From Propionibacteriaceae bacterium (lineage in GTDB: Bacteria; Actinomycetota; Actinomycetes; Propionibacteriales; Propionibacteriaceae), in contig JAISTI010000172.1 in assembly GCA_031272685.1 (NCBI GenBank), positions 1-5,586 of the forward strand: a stretch of DNA of 5,586 bases, in the 5' to 3' direction. The notes under the pieces were generated by a model. That model was given only the letters and a program-made list of their open reading frames with translations. It had not been told where the DNA came from and ran no database searches. The position numbers and the translations under genes are program-made. Of this stretch, positions 1 through 5,586 are shown piece by piece. How positions within the stretch are numbered: the stretch's first letter is position 1; every line of letters starts with the position of its first letter.

Positions 1-1
1 C

Positions 2-80
2 GTGCTCGGCCCCACCAGCATGGACTACCCGTCCACCATCGCCGCGGTGCGGGCCGTCGCCCGCTATGTGGGGAGGTTCC

Positions 81-91
<11 letters not shown>
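2..91 (+). CDS. hrcA: HrcA heat-inducible repressor, C-terminal end (5' end outside window)
   Basis: Only the last 29 codons are present, ending at TGA 89-91. They begin [12 protein letters not shown] and continue with a segment containing [11 protein letters not shown]. The 'GP.RMDYP..i.aVr.va' pattern followed by a short helix is characteristic of the HrcA C-terminus. HrcA binds the CIRCE operator and represses heat-shock genes until chaperone supply runs short; the CIRCE element, if present, would lie upstream and out of view. The next gene, a type I dnaJ, is the usual actinobacterial partner, and its TTG start lies inside this coding end with an 11-nt overlap, so the two are probably translationally coupled. 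The call rests on a short fragment plus context and is fairly secure. Confidence 0.87.
70..76 (+). promoter_or_regulatory. Ribosome-binding site that decides the dnaJ start
   Basis: GGGGAGG lies 4 nt before the TTG at 81. It sits downstream of the in-frame ATG at 66, so it cannot serve that codon. This supports the TTG as the real start, giving a protein that begins [11 protein letters not shown], as DnaJ proteins normally do. Confidence 0.7.
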
Positions 92-1222
<1,131 letters not shown>

Positions 1223-1226
<4 letters not shown>

Positions 1227-1963
1227 CCTCGGCGCTGTTCTTGGCCGATTTCGACAACCCGGCGGCGGGGGCGCAGATCGCGCTGACGGGCGACGAATTG
1301 CACCACGCGCTGAAAGTGCGGCGCATCGCGGCCGGGGAGGAAATCCTCATCGCCAACGGCCGCGGCACCGCCGTTCGCGGCCCCTTCGACGGTTCACAAG
1401 GCATTGCGGTCGTGGAGGTGTTGCAGAGCCCGGAGCAGCGCGTCAACTACACCTGTGTGCAGGCGCTGCCGAAAGGGGAACGCGCCGAGCTGGCGGCCGC
1501 GATGCTCACCGAGGCCGGTATCGCGCAGATCGTGCCCTGGCAGGCCGAACGCTCGGTGGTCGTCTGGCGCGGAGAACGCGCCGAAAAGGGCCTGCGCCGC
1601 TGGCGGGCCGCCGCCCGCGAAGCCGCCAAGCAGTCCCGGCGCTTCCGGATTCCGGATGTGGCCGAGCTTGCCGACACCGAAGCCGTCTGCGGCCGGATCG
1701 CCGCCGCCGGGCTGGCGCTCGCGCTCCACGAAGACGCCGAAATCCCGCTGCCGGAAGCCGTTGCCGGTTTCGCCCCCGTCCCCGGCGAGACGGCTCCCGA
1801 AGTGCTGTTCATCGTCGGCCCCGAAGGCGGCATCGCCCCCGCCGAGTTGGAAGCCTTCACCGCAGCCGGGGCGGTGCCCGTCTCCCTCGGCCCCGGCGTG
1901 CTGCGCACCTCCACCGCCGGCGTGTTCGCGCTGGCCCAGCTGCAGGCGGTGCTCGGTGTTTGA
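1223..1963 (+). CDS. rsmE: 16S rRNA (uracil(1498)-N3)-methyltransferase RsmE
   Basis: Methylates N3 of U1498 in 16S rRNA, near the decoding centre, using S-adenosylmethionine. The 246-residue product matches the usual family length. An N-terminal PUA-like RNA-binding domain (about residues 1-70) includes [18 protein letters not shown] (knotted) methyltransferase domain follows, with [10 protein letters not shown] near residue 80, [11 protein letters not shown] in the middle, GPEGG at 199-203, and the cofactor-binding knot segment [12 protein letters not shown] at 221-232. The GTG start forms a GTGA overlap with the dnaJ stop; no strong separate ribosome-binding site is visible, which fits coupling to dnaJ translation. 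dnaJ-rsmE adjacency is widespread in Gram-positive bacteria. The 3' end overlaps the tgt start by 8 nt. Confidence 0.96.
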
Positions 1964-3140
1964 GATCGGAACCGAATTCACCCCCACCGGCCGCACCGGC
2001 GTGATCCACACCCCGCACGGCGACATCGCCACCCCGGCGTTCATCCCGGTGGGCACCCAGGCCAGCGTCAAGGGCGTGCTGCCGGAGGCGATGGCCGCCT
2101 TGGGCGCGCAGGCCGTCCTCGCCAACGCCTACCACCTGTACTTGCAGCCCGGCCCGGACATCGTGGAAGCGGCCGGGGGAGTGGGCGCCTTCATGAACTG
2201 GCCCGGCCCCACTTTCACCGACTCCGGCGGCTTCCAAGTGCTCAGCCAAGGGGCCGGCTTCAAGAAAGTGCTGGCCATGGACACCAAGGGCCTCACCGAC
2301 GACGACGTCATCGCCGACGGCAAAGAACGCCTCGCCAAGGTGGACGACGACGGCGTCGACTTCACCTCCTACCTGGACGGCTCCCGGCACCGCTTCACGC
2401 CCGAGGTCTCGATGCGCGTGCAGCACCAGCTCGGCGCGGACATCATCTTCGCCTTCGACGAGTGCACCACTTTGCTGAACACCCGCCCCTACCAGGAGGC
2501 GTCGGTGGCCCGCACCCAGGCTTGGGCGCGGCGCTGCGTGGCCGAACACGCCCGCCTCAGCGCCGCCGCCCCCAGCCGGCCGTACCAAATGCTGTTCGGG
2601 GTGGTGCAGGGGGCGCAATACGAAGACCTGCGCCGCCAGGCCGCCCGCGAGCTGCCCCAAGAATTCGACGGCTACGGCATCGGCGGGGCGCTGGAGAAAG
2701 AGAACCTCGGGCAGATCGTGCGCTGGTGCTGCGAAGAGCTGCCCGCCGGCAAACCCCGGCATCTGCTCGGCATCTCCGAGCCCGACGACCTGTTCACCGC
2801 CATCGAAAACGGCGCCGACACCTTCGACTGCGTAAAACCCTCGCGCGAAGGCCGCAACGCCGCCCTGTACACCCCGGCGGGCCGCTTCAACGTCACCAAC
2901 GCCGCCAACCGCCGCGCCTTCGAGCCCGTCTTCGAAGGCTGCGACTGCTACACCTGCGCCCACTACACCCGCGCCTATCTGCACCACCTTTTCAAGGCCA
3001 AAGAGCTGCTCGCCTACACCCTGGCCACCATCCACAACGAGCGCTTCACCGTCCGGCTCGTCGACGGCATCCGCCAGGCGATCGCCGACGGGACGTACCC
3101 AGATTTCAAAGCGGATTTCCTGGGGAGGTATTACGGCTGA
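1956..3140 (+). CDS. tgt: Queuine/preQ1 tRNA-ribosyltransferase (tRNA-guanine transglycosylase)
   Basis: Exchanges guanine-34 in GUN-anticodon tRNAs (Asp, Asn, His, Tyr) for a deazapurine base on the queuosine route. The 394-residue TIM-barrel enzyme has all expected catalytic parts: general-base Asp89 in TDSGGFQ, base-contacting Asp168 in FAFDEC, nucleophile Asp291 in TFDCVKPSREGR, and zinc ligands Cys329, Cys331, Cys334 and His360 (CDCYTC plus TIHN). The segment from TDSGGFQ to FTPEVSM is about 25 residues longer than in the E. coli enzyme as I recall it, and the pocket loop reads GGALEKE rather than GGLAVGE; I recall this form from other Actinobacteria such as Bifidobacterium. The GTG at 1956, six bases after a weak AGGCGG, gives a family-typical N-terminus ([14 protein letters not shown]). 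Upstream open frame lies within rsmE and is not meaningful. No queuosine biosynthesis gene is in the window, but a YhhQ transporter is close by. Confidence 0.96.
   Translation: MFEIGTEFTPTGRTGVIHTPHGDIATPAFIPVGTQASVKGVLPEAMAALGAQAVLANAYHLYLQPGPDIVEAAGGVGAFMNWPGPTFTDSGGFQVLSQGAGFKKVLAMDTKGLTDDDVIADGKERLAKVDDDGVDFTSYLDGSRHRFTPEVSMRVQHQLGADIIFAFDECTTLLNTRPYQEASVARTQAWARRCVAEHARLSAAAPSRPYQMLFGVVQGAQYEDLRRQAARELPQEFDGYGIGGALEKENLGQIVRWCCEELPAGKPRHLLGISEPDDLFTAIENGADTFDCVKPSREGRNAALYTPAGRFNVTNAANRRAFEPVFEGCDCYTCAHYTRAYLHHLFKAKELLAYTLATIHNERFTVRLVDGIRQAIADGTYPDFKADFLGRYYG
3122..3128 (+). promoter_or_regulatory. Ribosome-binding site for the metallopeptidase gene
   Basis: GGGGAGG within the last codons of tgt, 11 nt before the ATG at 3140. 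The spacing is a little long but the motif is strong. The alternative ATG at 3149 would be 20 nt away, so 3140 is preferred. Confidence 0.55.
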
Positions 3141-3493
3141 TGTTCCAGATGAGCCGCGCGGAGTTCGAGCGGGCGGTGGACGACGCCCTCGCCGACGTGC
3201 CCGACGATTTCGCCCAGCTGCTGGTGAACACCGTCATCATCGTGGAAGACGATGCCCCGGAAGACGACCCCGACCTGCTCGGCTTGTACGACGGGATCGC
3301 CCTGACCGAGCAGTACGGCGGCATGGAATTCGGCCAGCTCCCGAACGTGATCTACATCTTCCGCAACCCCACTTTGCGCATCTGCGACACCCGCGACGAC
3401 GTGCTCGACGAGGTGTACATCACCGTCATGCACGAGATCGCGCACCATTTCGGCATCGACGACGAGCGCCTGCACGAACTGGGCTGGGAATAA
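3140..3493 (+). CDS. Small zincin-like metallopeptidase family protein (HExxHxxGxxD)
   Basis: The 117-residue product belongs to the small single-domain zincin-like family (formerly DUF1025) common in Actinobacteria. The C-terminal signature HEIAHHFGIDD places the first two zinc-ligand histidines at His98 and His102, the catalytic Glu at 99, a Gly at 105 and a candidate third ligand Asp at 108 (HExxHxxGxxD). The N-terminal half is acidic (VEDDAPEDDPDLLGLY) and conserved in style for the family; PNVIYIFRNP at 68-77 is the usual edge strand before the active-site helix. There is no signal peptide or membrane segment, so it should be cytoplasmic. Its substrate and physiological role are unknown. 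The ATG overlaps the tgt stop by 1 nt (TGATG), so it is probably translated by reinitiation after tgt and is the last gene of the hrcA unit. The family call is strong; actual proteolytic activity is not shown by sequence. Confidence 0.92.
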   Translation: MFQMSRAEFERAVDDALADVPDDFAQLLVNTVIIVEDDAPEDDPDLLGLYDGIALTEQYGGMEFGQLPNVIYIFRNPTLRICDTRDDVLDEVYITVMHEIAHHFGIDDERLHELGWE

Positions 3494-3500
3494 CCCCGAA

Positions 3501-3552
3501 GACGCGCCCCTACGACGCACTCCCAAAACGCACTCCTAAGACGCACCCCTAA
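3501..3552 (+). repeat. 13-bp tandem repeat, four units
   Basis: Four consecutive 13-bp units with no gaps: GACGCGCCCCTAC (3501-3513), GACGCACTCCCAA (3514-3526), AACGCACTCCTAA (3527-3539) and GACGCACCCCTAA (3540-3552). The consensus is GACGCACYCCTAA. A degenerate fifth unit may precede it (3488-3500, 9 of 13 matches), overlapping the metallopeptidase stop codon. The array fills most of the 77-nt gap between two convergent genes and is not itself a hairpin. Confidence 0.9.
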
Positions 3553-3570
3553 GAAACGCTGTGGCTAGCC

Positions 3571-4257
3571 TTATGCCTCTTCGGCCTGTTTGACCGCCCC
3601 GATAACCCGGTAGGTGAGCGGCAGCAGCGCGGTTTCGACGAGCATCTTCCACACGAAGCCGACCGCGATGTAGTTCAGCAGGGCCGCGAAGGAGATGGAC
3701 TCGCCGCCGAAAACCGCGCCCAACGCGCCGTAGGCGACCGAGCAGAAGACGATGGTGTCGGCGGCTTCGCCCACGACCGAGGAGCTGAGCAGCCGGATCC
3801 AGAGCCGCTGCGGCCCGAAGCGCGCCTTGACGCGCACCAGCACGAAGGCGTTGAGCAGTTGCCCGGCAAGGTAGCCCAGCAGCGACGCCACCACGATGCG
3901 CGGCACGAAGCCGAGCACGTCGTGCCAGGCGGAATCCAGCGGCCAGTCGGCCGAGGCGGGGGCGAGGTCGACCACCAGGAACGTCAAAGACATCAGCGCC
4001 GCCAGGGCGAAGCCCAAGAAGATGGCCAGCCGGGTGCGGGCGAAGCCGTAAACCTCGGCCAGCACATCGCCCAGGATGTACGTCAGCGGAAACAGGAAAG
4101 CGCCGCCGTCGGTGATCAGCGGCAGCAGCGGCACCCCGCCGGGCGACCATTCCGGGCCGAAGGCGATCAGCTTGGTGGCCGCAACGTTGGAAATGAGCAG
4201 CAGGGCGCAGAAAAGCGCCATGATGACGGCGAAACGGTTGTTGCGCAGTTCAGACAC
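3571..4257 (-). CDS. yhhQ: Queuosine precursor transporter, YhhQ (VUT/DUF165) family
   Basis: Inner-membrane protein of the YhhQ family, which imports queuosine precursors (preQ0, preQ1 and, in some bacteria, queuine). The 228-residue length fits the family (E. coli YhhQ is about 220). It is strongly hydrophobic with about six membrane segments, and shows family motifs: SNVAATKLI (23-31), DGGAFLFPLTYILGD followed by AEVYG (50-71), RLWIRLLSSSVVGEAADTIV (151-170), and a late F-W-K-x3-E (201-208). The GTG at 4257 gives the N-terminus SELRNNRFAVIMALF. The open frame continues upstream to a TTG at 4353, but that stretch is proline/arginine-rich, lacks a ribosome-binding site and contains the probable promoter. 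The gene converges on the tgt-containing unit, and its likely partner tgt ends 431 nt from this gene's stop, on the other strand. YhhQ genes are often near tgt or other queuosine genes, which supports a salvage role. The transported species cannot be read from sequence. Confidence 0.93.
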   Translation of the reverse strand: MSELRNNRFAVIMALFCALLLISNVAATKLIAFGPEWSPGGVPLLPLITDGGAFLFPLTYILGDVLAEVYGFARTRLAIFLGFALAALMSLTFLVVDLAPASADWPLDSAWHDVLGFVPRIVVASLLGYLAGQLLNAFVLVRVKARFGPQRLWIRLLSSSVVGEAADTIVFCSVAYGALGAVFGGESISFAALLNYIAVGFVWKMLVETALLPLTYRVIGAVKQAEEA

Positions 4258-4264
4258 GGGCAGC

Positions 4265-4270
4265 ACTATA
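4265..4270 (-). promoter_or_regulatory. -10 box for yhhQ, consistent with a leaderless transcript
   Basis: On the minus strand TATAGT (4270 down to 4265) is followed by 7 nt and then the GTG at 4257. That spacing would put the transcription start at or next to the first base of the start codon. No Shine-Dalgarno sequence lies directly upstream of the GTG. The -35 region (near 4293-4288, GCCGAC) is poor, as is common in actinobacterial promoters. Confidence 0.5.
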
Positions 4271-4350
4271 GCGGCTGGGCGAGGAGGGTCGGCGCTAGGT
4301 GGTTCAGCGCGCGTGAGGCGAAATGCGCGGCAAAGGCCGCCGAGGCGTGG

Positions 4351-4356
4351 CAAGCT
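4351..4356 (+). promoter_or_regulatory. Weak candidate -10 box for the DUF5709-like gene
   Basis: CAAGCT lies 6 nt before the ATG at 4363 and is preceded by TGG (4348-4350), an extended -10 arrangement. The spacing would fit another leaderless transcript, and no purine-rich ribosome-binding site is visible before this ATG. The box matches only loosely (A at position 2, T at position 6), so this is tentative. Confidence 0.25.
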
Positions 4357-4362
4357 GTACCC

Positions 4363-4755
4363 ATGAGCGAATATGGTGTTGAGATTCCGGACGAGTCCGA
4401 ACAGCTAGACCAGTTGCAGCCCGACGAAACCCTCGTCGACCGCGGCGTGCGCGACGTCCTCGACGAGGGCTATACCGCCCCCGAGCGCTGGTCCAGCGCG
4501 GTCAGGGGCGGCAATGGGCGGCGCGGCGATTCCATCGACGAGCGGCTGGCGCAAGAAGAGCCGGAGCTGTCCGATGACGGCGATTGGGACGACGAAAGCG
4601 ACGGTGAGGCCGGCCACACCCGCGCCGGGCGGATTGTCGACGCGCGCGGCGGCTGGGATTCCGACGATTCGGCCGGCGAGGTTTTCGGCGCTGACGTCGG
4701 CTTCGCCGGCGGCGCGGCCTCGGCCGAAGAGGCCGCCATGCACGTCATAGATTGA
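4363..4755 (+). CDS. Small acidic DUF5709-like protein of unknown function
   Basis: The 130-residue product is highly acidic and without membrane or signal segments. The N-terminus contains DESEQLDQLQPDETLVDRGV, then DVLDEGYTAPERW and DSIDERLAQEEPEL. A variable Asp/Glu-rich middle (SDDGDWDDESDGEAG) follows, then an arginine-containing RAGRIVD, and a C-terminus with AASAEEAAMHVID. This order (LQPxDTLVDRGV, VLDEGYxPPE, SxDxRLAQEEP, RAGRLV, SAEEAAxHVx) matches my recollection of the DUF5709 family of Actinobacteria. No function is known to me; its acidity and low complexity suggest a largely disordered adaptor or binding protein, which is inference. The ATG at 4363 starts the recognisable conserved part; the open frame upstream is antisense to yhhQ and should be ignored. 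The stop lies within a 15-bp repeat. The gene diverges from yhhQ across a 105-nt intergenic region. Confidence 0.85.
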   Translation: MSEYGVEIPDESEQLDQLQPDETLVDRGVRDVLDEGYTAPERWSSAVRGGNGRRGDSIDERLAQEEPELSDDGDWDDESDGEAGHTRAGRIVDARGGWDSDDSAGEVFGADVGFAGGAASAEEAAMHVID

Positions 4756-4791
4756 TGCGCGATAGATTGATGCGCGATAGATTCATGCGCG
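4747..4791 (+). repeat. 15-bp tandem repeat, three units
   Basis: ATAGATTGATGCGCG occurs at 4747-4761 and again, identically, at 4762-4776. ATAGATTCATGCGCG, one substitution at 4784, follows at 4777-4791. The first unit contains the final codons and TGA stop of the DUF5709-like gene. The first ten bases of each unit are noticeably AT-rich for this genome. The unit length is a multiple of three, so each copy repeats the same reading: stops in two frames and an ATG in the third. Confidence 0.95.
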
Positions 4792-4826
4792 CCAGACAGG
4801 CCGTAGACTGGCAGCCAAACGCTTGA
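4755..4826 (+). other. Possible 23-codon leader ORF before phoH
   Basis: An ATG at 4755 overlaps the preceding TGA stop (TGATG) and opens a 23-codon frame that begins MRDRLMRDRFM and ends at TGA 4824-4826. Each of the three 15-bp repeats supplies one of its ATG codons (4755, 4770, 4785). It ends 3 nt before the phoH Shine-Dalgarno sequence. The peptide is basic and has no recognisable family. Its existence may be only a by-product of the repeat, so it is listed as a candidate and not as a gene. Confidence 0.25.
4804..4809 (+). promoter_or_regulatory. Candidate -10 box for phoH
   Basis: TAGACT fits the TAnnnT actinobacterial -10 pattern. A start of transcription about 7 nt downstream (near 4816-4818) would give a leader of roughly 24 nt that still contains the AAGGAG at 4830-4835. 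A weak -35-like TTCATG (4782-4787, 16-bp spacing) lies in the third 15-bp repeat unit. Confidence 0.4.
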
Positions 4827-4829
4827 ACG

Positions 4830-4835
4830 AAGGAG
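4830..4835 (+). promoter_or_regulatory. Ribosome-binding site of phoH
   Basis: AAGGAG, the clearest Shine-Dalgarno sequence in this region, lies 5 nt before CTG 4841. No ATG, GTG or TTG in the phoH frame lies within usable distance downstream; the next in-frame ATG is at 4910, about 75 nt away. Confidence 0.7.
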
Positions 4836-4840
4836 CCCCG

Positions 4841-5586
4841 CTGATACCCGAGCCGACCGCCGCACCCACCGCTGCGAAGCGCGTCATCACCGTCCCCGCT
4901 TCCATCAACATGGTTTCCGTGCTGGGCGCCCGTGACGAGTTCCTGCGGGTGCTGGAAAAGGAGTTGGGCGCGCAGCTCTACGTGCGCGGCAACGAGATCA
5001 CCGCCTCCGGCGAGCCCGAAGAGGTGCGGCTGGCCGCCGAGGTGCTCACCGAAATGATCACCATCACGCGCACCGGCCAGGGGCTCACCGCGGACGCCGT
5101 CTCCCGCATCGTGGCGATGACCGGCGAGGCCGAAGAATCCCCGGCCACCGTCCTCACCGCGAATATCCTTTCCACAAGGGGAAAGACTATCCGGCCCAAG
5201 ACGCTGAACCAGAAGCGCTATGTGGACGCCATCGACTCCCACACCGTGGTGTTCGGCATCGGCCCGGCCGGCACCGGCAAGACGTACCTGGCGGTGGCCA
5301 AGGCGGTGCAGGCGCTGCAATCCAAGCAGGTGAACCGCATCATTCTGACCCGCCCGGCCATCGAGGCCGGCGAGCGGCTCGGCTTCCTGCCCGGCACCCT
5401 CTCGGACAAAATCGACCCCTACTTGCGCCCGCTGTTCGACGCGCTGCACGACATGATCGACCCCGACCAGATTCCCCGGCTGATGACCTCCGGCACCATC
5501 GAGGTCGCCCCGCTGGCGTATATGCGCGGCCGTACCCTGAACGACGCCTTCATCATTCTCGACGAGGCGCAGAACACCTCCATGGA
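4841..5586 (+). CDS. phoH: PhoH-like P-loop ATPase, 3' end outside window
   Basis: PhoH-family proteins are cytoplasmic P-loop ATPases related to the superfamily I helicase core and linked to RNA metabolism; the gene typically precedes ybeY in Actinobacteria. The visible 248 codons show an N-terminal small domain (about 13-85: [36 protein letters not shown]), a linker, [11 protein letters not shown] leading into the ATPase domain, Walker A GPAGTGKT at 141-148, [18 protein letters not shown] after it, and Walker [11 protein letters not shown] at 238-247. The window ends immediately after. The full family length is about 320-350 residues, so roughly a quarter to a third is missing. The start is uncertain: CTG 4841 is well placed behind AAGGAG, TTG 4823 lies ahead of that site, and ATG 4910 would remove the conserved first strand. 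Residue numbers assume CTG 4841. Confidence 0.95.
   Translation, partial: MIPEPTAAPTAAKRVITVPASINMVSVLGARDEFLRVLEKELGAQLYVRGNEITASGEPEEVRLAAEVLTEMITITRTGQGLTADAVSRIVAMTGEAEESPATVLTANILSTRGKTIRPKTLNQKRYVDAIDSHTVVFGIGPAGTGKTYLAVAKAVQALQSKQVNRIILTRPAIEAGERLGFLPGTLSDKIDPYLRPLFDALHDMIDPDQIPRLMTSGTIEVAPLAYMRGRTLNDAFIILDEAQNTSM

Noticed and set aside
66..80. ATG at 66 as the dnaJ start
   Set aside because: It lies before the GGGGAGG ribosome-binding site and adds MWGGS ahead of the family-typical MKADYY N-terminus.
1857..3035. Long minus-strand open frame antisense to tgt (392 codons)
   Set aside because: It is a G/A/V-rich shadow of a clear Tgt gene, a common artefact in high-G+C DNA, with no recognisable domain.
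3494..3570. Rho-independent terminator between the convergent genes
   Set aside because: I found only the short palindrome GGCTAGCC (3563-3570) and no GC-rich stem followed by a T-run in either direction.
4258..4353. Longer N-terminus for yhhQ from TTG 4353
   Set aside because: The added residues are proline/arginine-rich with no ribosome-binding site and would cover the TATAGT promoter box. The GTG 4257 start gives normal family length.
3859..4362. Upstream extension of the DUF5709-like frame
   Set aside because: It runs antisense through yhhQ and has Q/R/E-rich nonsense composition. The conserved part starts at ATG 4363.
4258..4362. preQ1 riboswitch in front of yhhQ
   Set aside because: The probable leaderless start leaves no 5' UTR, and I see no A-rich pseudoknot tail typical of preQ1 aptamers in this GC-rich stretch.
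4747..4791. CRISPR array
   Set aside because: The 15-bp and 13-bp units are directly adjacent with no spacers, and no cas genes are present.
4745..5449. Minus-strand open frame antisense to phoH (234 codons)
   Set aside because: It overlaps a clear PhoH coding region and has low-complexity G/D/Q/H-rich content without family motifs. Its repeated NLSRI end only reflects the 15-bp repeat.

Overview
This window is chromosomal DNA from a high-G+C actinobacterium, G+C-rich throughout by eye. The order hrcA - second dnaJ - rsmE, followed further on by phoH, is the conserved actinobacterial block that usually runs on to ybeY and era. A small acidic protein resembling the DUF5709 family of Corynebacterium and Mycobacterium relatives, together with the apparent leaderless and GTG/TTG starts, suggests Mycobacteriales, possibly a high-G+C Corynebacterium. 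The genus is inference.

Positions 1-3493 (+ strand) look like one tightly packed transcription unit. It holds the 3' end of hrcA (heat-shock repressor), dnaJ (type I Hsp40, here the hrcA-linked dnaJ2 type), rsmE (16S rRNA m3U1498 methyltransferase), tgt (tRNA-guanine transglycosylase) and a small HExxH zincin-like metallopeptidase. Every junction overlaps (11, 4, 8 and 1 nt), which points to translational coupling. After the metallopeptidase stop lies a short array of 13-bp tandem repeats (3501-3552).

Positions 3571-4257 (- strand) encode a YhhQ-type queuosine-precursor transporter. It converges on the operon above and diverges from the next gene. It is probably read from a leaderless transcript whose TATAGT -10 box sits just before the GTG start. 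Tgt and YhhQ together make a minimal queuosine salvage module: YhhQ imports the deazapurine base and Tgt exchanges it for guanine at the wobble position of GUN-anticodon tRNAs. Tgt carries an extra segment of about 25 residues and a changed substrate-pocket loop compared with the classical proteobacterial enzyme, so direct use of queuine is plausible.

Positions 4363-4755 (+) encode the DUF5709-like acidic protein. Its stop codon lies inside the first of three 15-bp tandem repeats (4747-4791). The stop also overlaps the ATG of a possible 23-codon ORF that ends just before the phoH ribosome-binding site. phoH (4841 to the window end) is cut off by the window just after its Walker B motif. It has a good Shine-Dalgarno sequence but no ATG/GTG/TTG at the right distance, so a CTG start is the best reading.

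The window is mostly ordinary housekeeping DNA. The unusual parts are the queuosine salvage genes and two unknown-function genes placed between rsmE and phoH, the two unrelated tandem-repeat arrays that each begin at a stop codon, and the phoH leader. I see no mobile element, CRISPR array, rRNA, tRNA or convincing rho-independent terminator. No stretch longer than 300 bases lacks a gene.
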